Below, one piece after another: positions 44,268-52,175 of a DNA stretch of 64,000 bases. Source of the DNA: Ignavibacteriota bacterium (GTDB lineage: Bacteria; Bacteroidota; Ignavibacteria; Ignavibacteriales; Melioribacteraceae); the NCBI GenBank assembly GCA_016713565.1, contig JADJOX010000007.1, positions 1,044,501 through 1,108,500 of the forward strand. Reading direction: 5' to 3'. Numbering within the stretch: the first letter of the stretch is position 1; each line of letters begins with the position of its first letter. Position numbers and translations under genes: made by a program. The notes beneath the pieces were generated by a model that did not search any database, was not told where the DNA came from, and saw nothing but the letters and a program-made list of their open reading frames with translations.

Positions 44268-47200
44268 ATGAAGCGTTGCATAATCTCATTGTTTTTATTT
44301 ACTATATCTTTTACTAAAATATATGCTCAAAAGTGTTTCATTAATGAACTACAAGATTTAAATAAAATCTCTTCTTCAACACATTGGACCAAATTCAACA
44401 TCAACAATATTTCCACTTTTATTTACAACAATGGAAATGCTGATATTAGTCCGGATGGAAACTCCGGATTTGAATATCCAAAAGGTTCAAATAAAACTAC
44501 AGTTTTCGAATCCGGGATTATTTGGGGCGGAAAAATTGATGAAAAAATTTATGTCGGCGGTTCGGATTATGCTCAAGGATTATTTGGAGGAAAAATTTTA
44601 GAAAACGGTAACACTCAAAATTCAGATGATCCAAGTGTAAGAGTTTACAGAGTTAGACCGGATTACAAAACTTCAGATCTTTCAGCAGAAATTGAAGATG
44701 AAAAACTTTCCTATGAAGAAATATTTAGTCAATACGAAAAAGACTGGAATGAATGGCCCGCAGAATTTGGAGCACCTTTTGAAGACAAAAATAATAATGG
44801 AATTTATGAATCAACTATTGATATTCCCGGAATTCCATACGCTGACCAGACGCTTTGGTATGTAGCAAATGATTTTGATACTTCAAAGAGCAGAAGTTTA
44901 TACGGCTCTGATCCAATGAAAATAGAGTTGCAAGTAACTATATGGGGTTATAAAAATTCCGGTTTTTACGATAACGTAATGTTCAAAAAATACAAAATCA
45001 TAAATAAAAGCGATAAAGATTTTAAGGAAATGTATATTTCTCAATGGTCTGATCAAGATTTAGGTTATGCCGGAGATGACTACATTGGTGTTGATACCAC
45101 CCTAAATTTAATGTATGCTTTTAACGGTGATATTTATGATGATGAATATATAAGTTATGATTATTTTAAAAAAAATTATCAGCTTCAGCCGCCGGCAGTT
45201 GGATTCCAATTTTTACAAGGTCCAATTGTAAAATCTGAAAATAATACAGCAATATACAATGATAAAGAAATTACCGAATCTAAAAACCTTGATATAAACT
45301 CATTCTATTTTTATTTGTGCGCTGTTTCACCTTGGAGCGATCCGCCTATGGGTGATTATGATGAAGGAGCAATTGGTAAGTATAATAATTTAAGGGGATT
45401 GCATAGTGGAGGATTTCCTATTATTATCCCTGAAGAACTTGGAGGAGGGATTACAACATTTCCTCGATCCGGAGATCCAATAACCGGTGAGGGATGGACA
45501 ATAGGAACTGATTCATACAATTGCGGTGATGTTAGAGGACTATTATCATCCGGTCCATTTGAAATTGTAAGCGGTGATACTCAAGAAGTTGTTATTGCGC
45601 AGACAGCAATTTTAGGCAAAGATAGAATGAATGCCTTTAAGTTATTAAAATTTTATTCCAGTCAAACTAAAGAAGACTATTTAAATTTTGTTAAAGTAAA
45701 TAATGAAATTTCTGTTCCTCAACCGAATGTTTCATTTTCAGAATATGGTGAATATAATTCCATAAATATTGAAATAGAAAAAAATCCAAACATCGAATCT
45801 TTTTGTCAATCTGATTATTCATTTCAAGGATATAATTTATATCAAATTTATTCCGAAATACCAACAAAGGATAATTCAATTAAGATTGCGACTTTTGATA
45901 AAATAGACGAAATTAAAAATATTTCTGGAATTGTAATGAATCAAAACAACGGATTACCGATTGAAGGAAATATTCAAGAAGCAAATGACAGCGGTCTGAA
46001 ATATGAATTTAAAGTTGATAAAGATTTTACAAATAATTCAAAATTGTTAAAAGGCAAAAAATACTATTATGGTTTATCCGCATATTTTGTAAACTCAGAG
46101 TACAAAATTATTGAAAGTCTATTAAACAAAATTTATATGGAATTTCAATTAGATTTACCTGGAAATAATTATTTTGATACTCTCGTTGTCTCGAGAAATA
46201 ATGATATTCATTCGGGGTTTGTAATTCCAATTGTAATAAATCCGGAAATGTTGACAGGCGATGAGTATAAAGTTACATTAACTGAAATAGGTGATTCTAT
46301 AGTTTGGAATTTAATTGACATTACAAAAAATCAAATTTTACTAACGCAGCAAAAGCTATTAAATAGAAAACCAAGTAATCCGTATGAAGCAGATTATACA
46401 CCAATTGTTGATGGCTTTATATTATTTGTAGGAACTGAACCACTTTCATTTGCCGGTAATGGTGATGGAATTGTTGAAATAAAATATAATGGAAATGTTT
46501 TAACTGAAGGAAAATATGATTTACAAGGTAAACTATATAATGGGAATAAAGTTTGGCATAGTTTAAATTCTACTCAAGATTATTACATTAGTGCCGGAGG
46601 CGGCAGCGGAAATTTAGATCGCCTAATTAGGTATAGAAATTATGCGGCTTCAAGAGATTTTGAATTACGGTTTACAGAAACAGGCGGATTTGGAATATAT
46701 CCGTTTATAGATAATAAAATTTGCAAAGTTCCTTTTGAACTTTGGGATATCGGAATTCAAACTCTCGATGATCCAAGTGATGATATTAGAATGATTCCAT
46801 TTTTAAGTGAAAATGATTCAACCAAATCAATTTGGGGTTGGGCAACCGGAATAGATCCGTTTATGGGTTATCCAAATTCTGATTGGATAAACTGGATGGA
46901 TCCAAAAGACAGTACACCTGGAACTAAAGGATATGATCAGTTTGCTAATTCGTGCATTTTATCCGGAGGAGCTGGTGCTACTTATGATTATCAATATGAT
47001 ATCGATCCTATTGCCGACGATTATAATATAAATTTTCATGATGGAAATGGTTATCCAATTGCAAGAATGACAATTTGCGATTATAGCGGAAAAGGAATTC
47101 CTCCAGCTGGAACTACAATAAGATTAAATACAACTAAACCTTTAACAACCAATGATATTTTTACATTTAAAAGTGAAATTACTTCAATAAAAATTAATCC

Positions 47201-47465
47201 AAATATTTATAAAATTTTCCAAAACTACCCCAATCCATTTAACCCAAGTACAAAAATTAGATATTCAATACCTGAAGAAGGTTTGGTAAATATCTCTGTT
47301 TATAATATTCTTGGACAAAATGTTGTTGAGTTAGTAAATAAAAGAATGAAACCCGGAAAGTATGAAACAATTTTTAACGGCTCAAATTTTGCGAGCGGAG
47401 TTTATATTTACAGAATTGAAGCAAAAAATTTTATTGAAAGTAAAAAAATGATATTGTTGAAATAA
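44268..47465 (+). CDS. Large T9SS-secreted surface protein, paralogue 2
   Basis: 1065 residues with the same plan as its upstream neighbour: signal peptide (to about residue 20, KIYAQ), FESGIIWGGKIDEKIYVGGSDYAQGLFGGKILENG, DDPSVRVYRVRPDYKTSDL, DWNEWPAEFGAPFEDKNNNGIYESTIDIPG, ADQTLWYVANDFDT, VPFELWDIG...DDPSDDIRMIPFL, and a C-terminal T9SS type A domain (NYPNPFNPSTKIRYSIP, YNILGQNVVEL). The middle has diverged strongly, while the last 93 bases of the two genes match at 90 positions (44151-44243 and 47373-47465), which suggests recent gene conversion or selection on the sorting signal. It ends in a palindromic terminator. Confidence 0.8.
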   Translation: MKRCIISLFLFTISFTKIYAQKCFINELQDLNKISSSTHWTKFNINNISTFIYNNGNADISPDGNSGFEYPKGSNKTTVFESGIIWGGKIDEKIYVGGSDYAQGLFGGKILENGNTQNSDDPSVRVYRVRPDYKTSDLSAEIEDEKLSYEEIFSQYEKDWNEWPAEFGAPFEDKNNNGIYESTIDIPGIPYADQTLWYVANDFDTSKSRSLYGSDPMKIELQVTIWGYKNSGFYDNVMFKKYKIINKSDKDFKEMYISQWSDQDLGYAGDDYIGVDTTLNLMYAFNGDIYDDEYISYDYFKKNYQLQPPAVGFQFLQGPIVKSENNTAIYNDKEITESKNLDINSFYFYLCAVSPWSDPPMGDYDEGAIGKYNNLRGLHSGGFPIIIPEELGGGITTFPRSGDPITGEGWTIGTDSYNCGDVRGLLSSGPFEIVSGDTQEVVIAQTAILGKDRMNAFKLLKFYSSQTKEDYLNFVKVNNEISVPQPNVSFSEYGEYNSINIEIEKNPNIESFCQSDYSFQGYNLYQIYSEIPTKDNSIKIATFDKIDEIKNISGIVMNQNNGLPIEGNIQEANDSGLKYEFKVDKDFTNNSKLLKGKKYYYGLSAYFVNSEYKIIESLLNKIYMEFQLDLPGNNYFDTLVVSRNNDIHSGFVIPIVINPEMLTGDEYKVTLTEIGDSIVWNLIDITKNQILLTQQKLLNRKPSNPYEADYTPIVDGFILFVGTEPLSFAGNGDGIVEIKYNGNVLTEGKYDLQGKLYNGNKVWHSLNSTQDYYISAGGGSGNLDRLIRYRNYAASRDFELRFTETGGFGIYPFIDNKICKVPFELWDIGIQTLDDPSDDIRMIPFLSENDSTKSIWGWATGIDPFMGYPNSDWINWMDPKDSTPGTKGYDQFANSCILSGGAGATYDYQYDIDPIADDYNINFHDGNGYPIARMTICDYSGKGIPPAGTTIRLNTTKPLTTNDIFTFKSEITSIKINPNIYKIFQNYPNPFNPSTKIRYSIPEEGLVNISVYNILGQNVVELVNKRMKPGKYETIFNGSNFASGVYIYRIEAKNFIESKKMILLK

Positions 47466-47476
47466 AAATAATTTTT

Positions 47477-47502
47477 TAGAGACGTAAATTTTTACGTCTC
47501 TA
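47477..47502. terminator. Palindromic bidirectional terminator, second copy of TAGAGACG repeat
   Basis: TAGAGACGTAAA and TTTACGTCTCTA form a perfect 12-bp stem with a two-base loop between convergent genes. The outer arms TAGAGACG/CGTCTCTA are the same as at 8981-9006, with a different core, so it is a dispersed palindrome family. Confidence 0.75.
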
Positions 47503-47515
47503 AAATTTGAATAAA

Positions 47516-47899
47516 CTATTTTCTATAGGCTATCATTCCGCCTAAAACATTTTTAGCTTTATATCCTTTTCCTTGAAGAATTTTTGTAGCCGTAACGGAT
47601 CTGTTTCCCGATCTGCAAATTACGGCAATATTTTTGTCTTTGTATTTTTCCAATTTATTAATTTCTTGATCTAAAACTTGAACCGGAATATTTATTACTC
47701 CGTCTATTTGTCCTAGTTCTCCGGTTAATTCCTGCGAGGTTCTTACATCCAAAATAACCAACGAAGAATCCGATTTCATTTTCTCTTTTAAGTCAGCAAT
47801 GGTCATATTAAAATCATCTGATTTGCCAGAACTCTGACAGCTAACAGTTGCCGCCGTGATAATAATTAAAACAACTACAATAATTATAAGTACTTTCAT
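47516..47899 (-). CDS. Rhodanese-like lipoprotein/periplasmic protein
   Basis: 127 residues: an N-terminal hydrophobic segment ending in TVSCQSS (possible lipobox, Cys about 21) and a single rhodanese domain with VILDVRTSQEL, the active-site loop VICRSGNRS containing the catalytic Cys, and NVLGGMIAYRK. Single-domain rhodaneses carry sulfane sulfur or act in cyanide/thiosulfate sulfur transfer; a membrane-anchored periplasmic form would serve envelope redox or sulfur chemistry. It is 11 bases downstream of the FAH-family gene, probably in the same transcript. Confidence 0.85.
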   Translation of the reverse strand: MKVLIIIVVVLIIITAATVSCQSSGKSDDFNMTIADLKEKMKSDSSLVILDVRTSQELTGELGQIDGVINIPVQVLDQEINKLEKYKDKNIAVICRSGNRSVTATKILQGKGYKAKNVLGGMIAYRK

Positions 47900-47910
47900 T
47901 TTTTTCCTTT

Positions 47911-48567
47911 TTAAATAATTTTATTTTCAAGTTGAGCAATATTTTCAATTGATGATTTTAAAACATCTCCTCTTTCAACTTTGCTTACACCTTCAGGTGT
48001 TCCTGTGTATATTAAGTCACCAGGTTCAAGTGTCATTCTTTCAGAAATAAATTTCACGATTTCTTTTGGTGAAAAAATCATTTTATTAATTTTTGAAGTT
48101 TGCTGAAGTTTTCCATTAACCATTAATTGAATTTTTTCGTCTCCATTAATCTTATAATCTTCTTTAGAAATAAAATCTGAGACTACCGCGCAAGTGTCAA
48201 AACTTTTTGCCAAAGTCCATGGTGTTCCTTCTTTTCTAAATACATTTTGAAGATCTCTCAGAGTCATATCCAATCCAACTCCATAACCAATAATCGCGTT
48301 TTCGGCTTCATCTAAAGATGCATTTTTTACTTCTTTACCGATCAATAAAACCAATTCAACTTCATGATGCAATTCATTTGAATAATTCGGATGAACTATT
48401 GAATCACCGTTATTAACTAATGTTGACGGAGGTTTTAAAAAAATTATTGGAAATTTAGGAATTTCGTTTCCTAATTCTTTTGCGTGTTCAGCATAATTTC
48501 TTCCAACGCAGACAATTTTACCAACCATAAATTCACTATCACTATTTTTAATTTTTACATTTTTCAT
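47911..48567 (-). CDS. Fumarylacetoacetate hydrolase (FAH) family protein
   Basis: 218 residues, the short FAHD1/YcgM-type length. Typical motifs are KIVCVGRNYAEHAKELGNEIP, PIIFLKPPSTLV, the metal-binding HHEVELVLLIGKEV, GYGVGLDMTLRDLQ, WTLAKSFDTCAVVSDF and the C-terminal PGDLIYTGTPEGVSKVERGD. These enzymes hydrolyse acylpyruvates or decarboxylate oxaloacetate with a Mg2+/Mn2+ centre; the exact substrate is unknown. It lies downstream of the peptide transporter and hydroxyproline genes on the same strand, with a 117-base gap, so a link to amino acid breakdown is possible. Confidence 0.88.
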   Translation of the reverse strand: MKNVKIKNSDSEFMVGKIVCVGRNYAEHAKELGNEIPKFPIIFLKPPSTLVNNGDSIVHPNYSNELHHEVELVLLIGKEVKNASLDEAENAIIGYGVGLDMTLRDLQNVFRKEGTPWTLAKSFDTCAVVSDFISKEDYKINGDEKIQLMVNGKLQQTSKINKMIFSPKEIVKFISERMTLEPGDLIYTGTPEGVSKVERGDVLKSSIENIAQLENKII

Positions 48568-48684
48568 ATTTTATCCGTAAAAGTTAGATTCACTTTTAAT
48601 GAAATGGTTTCCATTTTTAACTGTTTTTCTTTACTGGAAATTTTTCCCGTAATTTTTAGAATTAAAATCCGCATTTTATAAAGA

Positions 48685-49959
48685 TCAATTAGCAAATCTT
48701 TTCAAATTTTTCATAGCAAGAAATGCCATAATTGCCGAAAATGCCAATATCGCGGTTAAAATCAAAAAATATTCATGATGCGCAAAGTCGCTGTAATATT
48801 TTCCCAACTGCCCTGAAAGATAACTTCCTATAGACGTTGCCAAATACCAGCCGCCCATCATTAAACCTTGGATTTTGGGAGGGGCTACTTTCGATACATA
48901 TGATAAACCCATTGGTGAAATTAAAATTTCTGACATTGTAACAACTAAATATGTAGAGATCAACCAGATAGGCGACATATTGTTTGAATCGCTGTTGCCG
49001 CCTTGCATTGATGCAAAAACCATTATTAACATTGAGATTCCCATTATAAGCATTCCAGCAAAAATTTTAACCGGCGTGCTTGGTTCTTTGCCAATTTTAT
49101 TTAATTTTGAAAAATATGCCAATAATATTGGGGTTAATACAAGAATGAAAAACGGATTGAAAAATTGATATGTTTCGGGTCGTAAAAGATCATATACTTT
49201 TGTTGATCTTTCTGCAAATAAAGTTAGCGCAAATCCATTTTGATAAAACGCCATCCAAAAAAATATTACAATCGCAAACAAAATACATAACGCAATAACT
49301 CTAGATTTTATTTCTGAAGAAGAAATTTCCAAATGCACAATTTTATTTTCTGTTTTTTGCGATTGCTTTACATCAGCCGAAATTAGTTTGTTTTTTCCAA
49401 TGTAAAAAGTGATTATAGAAATAAACATTCCAACGGCAGCAGCCCAAAACGACATTCTGTAATCATTGAACAAATAACCCAATAATGTTGCTGCCAAAGG
49501 AGCTACAGTCGCTCCTACATTTACTCCCATATAAAAAATATTAAATCCTGCATCTTTTAAATGAACTTTTTCTTTATATAAATTTCCAACTAAAACTGCC
49601 ATATTTACCTTAAAAATTCCTGTTCCGAAAGCGACAAGAAACAAACCGAGATAAAATGAAAATAATTGTTCGGCAGAAGAAAGTGCCAATGCAATATAAC
49701 CTGAAAGCATAAATACGGAGCCGGTTAAAACCGTGTTTATTTGTCCTAATATTTTATCACCCAAATAACCGCCGAGCAGCGGAACAAAATACACCAATCC
49801 CAAAAAAGCGCCGTAATGTTCACCCTTTATTGTATCGCTCCAGCCGAATTCGCTATCCATATATAATACTAAAATTGCCATTAAAATATAAAATCCAAAC
49901 CGTTCCCACATTTCTGTAGTAAACATTACCATTATTCCTCTTGGGTGATCTTTAATCAT
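48685..49959 (-). CDS. POT/PTR family proton-dependent oligopeptide transporter
   Basis: 424 residues, slightly short for the family. Signature elements are intact: TTEMWERFGFYILMAILVLYM (the ExxERF proton/peptide motif on TM1), GGYLGDKILG, and FNIFYMGVNVGA (PTR2 motif). About 11-12 helices are expected. It imports di- and tripeptides with protons. Only 9 bases separate it from the reductase gene upstream, so it is probably cotranscribed with the two hydroxyproline-type genes, which fits uptake of peptides released by the nearby secreted dipeptidyl peptidase. Confidence 0.88.
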   Translation of the reverse strand: MIKDHPRGIMVMFTTEMWERFGFYILMAILVLYMDSEFGWSDTIKGEHYGAFLGLVYFVPLLGGYLGDKILGQINTVLTGSVFMLSGYIALALSSAEQLFSFYLGLFLVAFGTGIFKVNMAVLVGNLYKEKVHLKDAGFNIFYMGVNVGATVAPLAATLLGYLFNDYRMSFWAAAVGMFISIITFYIGKNKLISADVKQSQKTENKIVHLEISSSEIKSRVIALCILFAIVIFFWMAFYQNGFALTLFAERSTKVYDLLRPETYQFFNPFFILVLTPILLAYFSKLNKIGKEPSTPVKIFAGMLIMGISMLIMVFASMQGGNSDSNNMSPIWLISTYLVVTMSEILISPMGLSYVSKVAPPKIQGLMMGGWYLATSIGSYLSGQLGKYYSDFAHHEYFLILTAILAFSAIMAFLAMKNLKRFAN

Positions 49960-49968
49960 ATATATACC

Positions 49969-50955
49969 TTATAAATTTAGGGATTGTCCTATTTTTTGTT
50001 TTGCGGCATTGTCCAAAATTATTGAAGCAGCGACTATATCTTGAACCGCGTTACCAACGGATTTGAATATAGTAATTTTATCATTTATTTTCCTATTATC
50101 TTTTTCATTATTTATCACTTCTCCAATCTCGGCATAGATATGACTTTCATCAATTTGTTTATTGTTAATAGGATTAATAATATCGCCAGCTTCACTTAAG
50201 CACGCTTCTTTGGAATCAACATATAATTTTGCGGCAATTACTGTTTGCGAAGGAATCTCACACATTTCCGGCTTGTAAGATCCTATTCCGTTAATATGAA
50301 CTTTTTCCTTTAAGTTCTCATGGGCAAAAACCGGAACGGAAGATGACGTGGCGGTACAAATTACGTCAGCTTCTTTTAGAAGACTTTCATTTTTAAGATA
50401 AAAAAGTTTTGCAGAAACTTTAGTTTTGCATTTTTCTATAAAATTTATAACCTTGCTTTCATTCGGGTCAAAGATATAAATTCGCTCAAATTTTCTAACG
50501 GCGCAAATCCCCTCCAATTGGTTTTCCGCTTGAACTCCGGCGCCAAATATTACCGCAATATTTGTTTCCTCGGCACTTAATAAATTTGTAGCTAGTCCGC
50601 TCGCCGCGCCGGTTCTAATTGCGGTTAAATATTCACCGTCCATTATTGCAATTGCTTCTCCGGTTTCGGAATTGAAAACATTGTACATTGCCTGAATCAT
50701 TGGTAATTTTTTTGAAGGATTTTTTTTATTGATCATAACGGATTTTAATCCCACCAGCTTTTTTGGGGGGAAATAGATCGGCATGAACAAAGCTCCTGAA
50801 TTTGGGTTGCCTAACTTCATATTTATTCGCAACGGAGCAATTACACTTCCTTTTGATAATTCTGAAAATGCCAATTTCATGCCTTCTATTGCAGAAGGCA
50901 TATCAATACATTTTTTAATTTCTTCTTGTGAAAGAAATTTTATTTTTTTATTCAT
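49969..50955 (-). CDS. Ornithine cyclodeaminase/mu-crystallin family, probable pyrroline-2-carboxylate reductase
   Basis: 328 residues, full length for the family: substrate part (MPSAIEGMKLAFSELSKGSV...RINMKLG), IMDGEYLTAIRTGAASGLAT, the NAD(P) Rossmann region with FGAGVQAENQLEGI, and ICTATSSSVPVF. True ornithine cyclodeaminases are one branch; many bacterial members reduce delta1-pyrroline-2-carboxylate to L-proline. Immediately upstream (16 bases) is a proline-racemase-like gene with the features of trans-3-hydroxy-L-proline dehydratase, whose product is exactly that imine, so the reductase assignment is well supported by context. Enzymatic identity is inferred. Confidence 0.82.
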   Translation of the reverse strand: MNKKIKFLSQEEIKKCIDMPSAIEGMKLAFSELSKGSVIAPLRINMKLGNPNSGALFMPIYFPPKKLVGLKSVMINKKNPSKKLPMIQAMYNVFNSETGEAIAIMDGEYLTAIRTGAASGLATNLLSAEETNIAVIFGAGVQAENQLEGICAVRKFERIYIFDPNESKVINFIEKCKTKVSAKLFYLKNESLLKEADVICTATSSSVPVFAHENLKEKVHINGIGSYKPEMCEIPSQTVIAAKLYVDSKEACLSEAGDIINPINNKQIDESHIYAEIGEVINNEKDNRKINDKITIFKSVGNAVQDIVAASIILDNAAKQKIGQSLNL

Positions 50956-50971
50956 ATAAGTTTTTCCAATA

Positions 50972-52021
50972 TTATCTGAAAATAAATCCGTCTTTCAGCG
51001 GGTCATCGGGATCGATAATAAATTCATGTTTTCCTGTAATGTGTGCTGTCCCTTCAACTTCGGGAATTATTGCATTGTATTTACCGAATTTTGTTTTAGA
51101 TATTGCTTTGCCGTAAAACTTTGTTCCAAGAATACTTTCAATAATTATTGATTGGTCTAACTTTAAATTTCCTTTCGCAAATTCTAACGCAACCCTTCCG
51201 CTTACTCCAGTTCCAGTTGGACTTCGATCCACTTCGCCTTCAGCAAAAATACAAACATTTCTGCTGTTGCAATTTTTCGAATTTGAAATACCGTAAAATA
51301 TTGTGCCGTATAAAAAACTCAAATCTTTTTCAAAAGGATGTTTGATTTCAAAATTTTCCATTACGGCTTTTTTAATCAACATTCCTTTGTTTATCAATTC
51401 GTTAAAATTTTCCGGATACATCTTTATTCTTAAATCGTCCGCATTCACATAAGCATAAAAAGCTCCGCCGTAAGCAATATCAAATTTTATGTTTCCCAAT
51501 TTAGGAACTATTATTTCTTTTTCGCGCAAATAAAGAAATGAAGGTACATTGTGAAAATAAACGCTTTCAATTTTACTGTTTGCAACCTTGGCGTAAGAAA
51601 TTATTTGTCCCGCCGGAGCGTCAATTTTTATTGTGGTAACCGGTGATTTCATTTTTATCATTCCAGTTTCAAGAACAACTTTTGTTACTGCAATTATACC
51701 GTGTCCGCACATTGAACTGTAACCTTCGTTATGCGTAAAAATAACTCCGAAATCCGAATCGATTTTTTCGGGCTGAGTTATAATACAGCCGTACATATCT
51801 GCATGACCGCGTGGCTCCCACATTAAAGCGGTTCTAAGTTGATCATAATTCTCTTTGAAATATTTTCTTTTATCAAGAATTGTATTTCCCTTTAATTTTG
51901 GCAATCCGCCGGTAAATATTCTTAATGGTTCGCCTTCAGTATGTGCGTCAATAGAAGTAATTTTCAGCCAATTATGCGGTGTTTTCCAACTGCTCATTTT
52001 TATTAAATTTGGTCTCTTCAT
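50972..52021 (-). CDS. Probable trans-3-hydroxy-L-proline dehydratase (proline racemase family)
   Basis: 349 residues, proline-racemase fold. The first catalytic Cys is present at 105 (SSMCGHG). In the second site the usual DRSPCGTG reads DRSPTGTG with Thr269. Within this family the Cys/Thr pair marks trans-3-hydroxy-L-proline dehydratases, which remove water to give delta1-pyrroline-2-carboxylate, rather than racemases or 4-hydroxyproline epimerases (Cys/Cys). The adjacent reductase would turn that imine into L-proline. ATG 52021 is used; an ATG eight codons later is also possible. It is the first gene of the minus-strand operon, divergent from the DPP IV gene. Confidence 0.85.
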   Translation of the reverse strand: MKRPNLIKMSSWKTPHNWLKITSIDAHTEGEPLRIFTGGLPKLKGNTILDKRKYFKENYDQLRTALMWEPRGHADMYGCIITQPEKIDSDFGVIFTHNEGYSSMCGHGIIAVTKVVLETGMIKMKSPVTTIKIDAPAGQIISYAKVANSKIESVYFHNVPSFLYLREKEIIVPKLGNIKFDIAYGGAFYAYVNADDLRIKMYPENFNELINKGMLIKKAVMENFEIKHPFEKDLSFLYGTIFYGISNSKNCNSRNVCIFAEGEVDRSPTGTGVSGRVALEFAKGNLKLDQSIIIESILGTKFYGKAISKTKFGKYNAIIPEVEGTAHITGKHEFIIDPDDPLKDGFIFR

Positions 52022-52175
52022 AATAATTTTTATCCCTAGTGAAACATTAATTTTTCTAACTTTGAACTTAACATAAATAAAAATGTTTTTTGAATTTTAT
52101 TAAATATTTACAAGTTGTAATACTTTTTTGTCATTTAAATCATCAATAATTTTTAGGGAAATTTTTGGAGTTAAA

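Noticed and set aside
52128..52175. N-terminal extension of the DPP IV gene
   Set aside because: The extension hides the signal peptide; ATG 52176 has a GGAG ribosome site.
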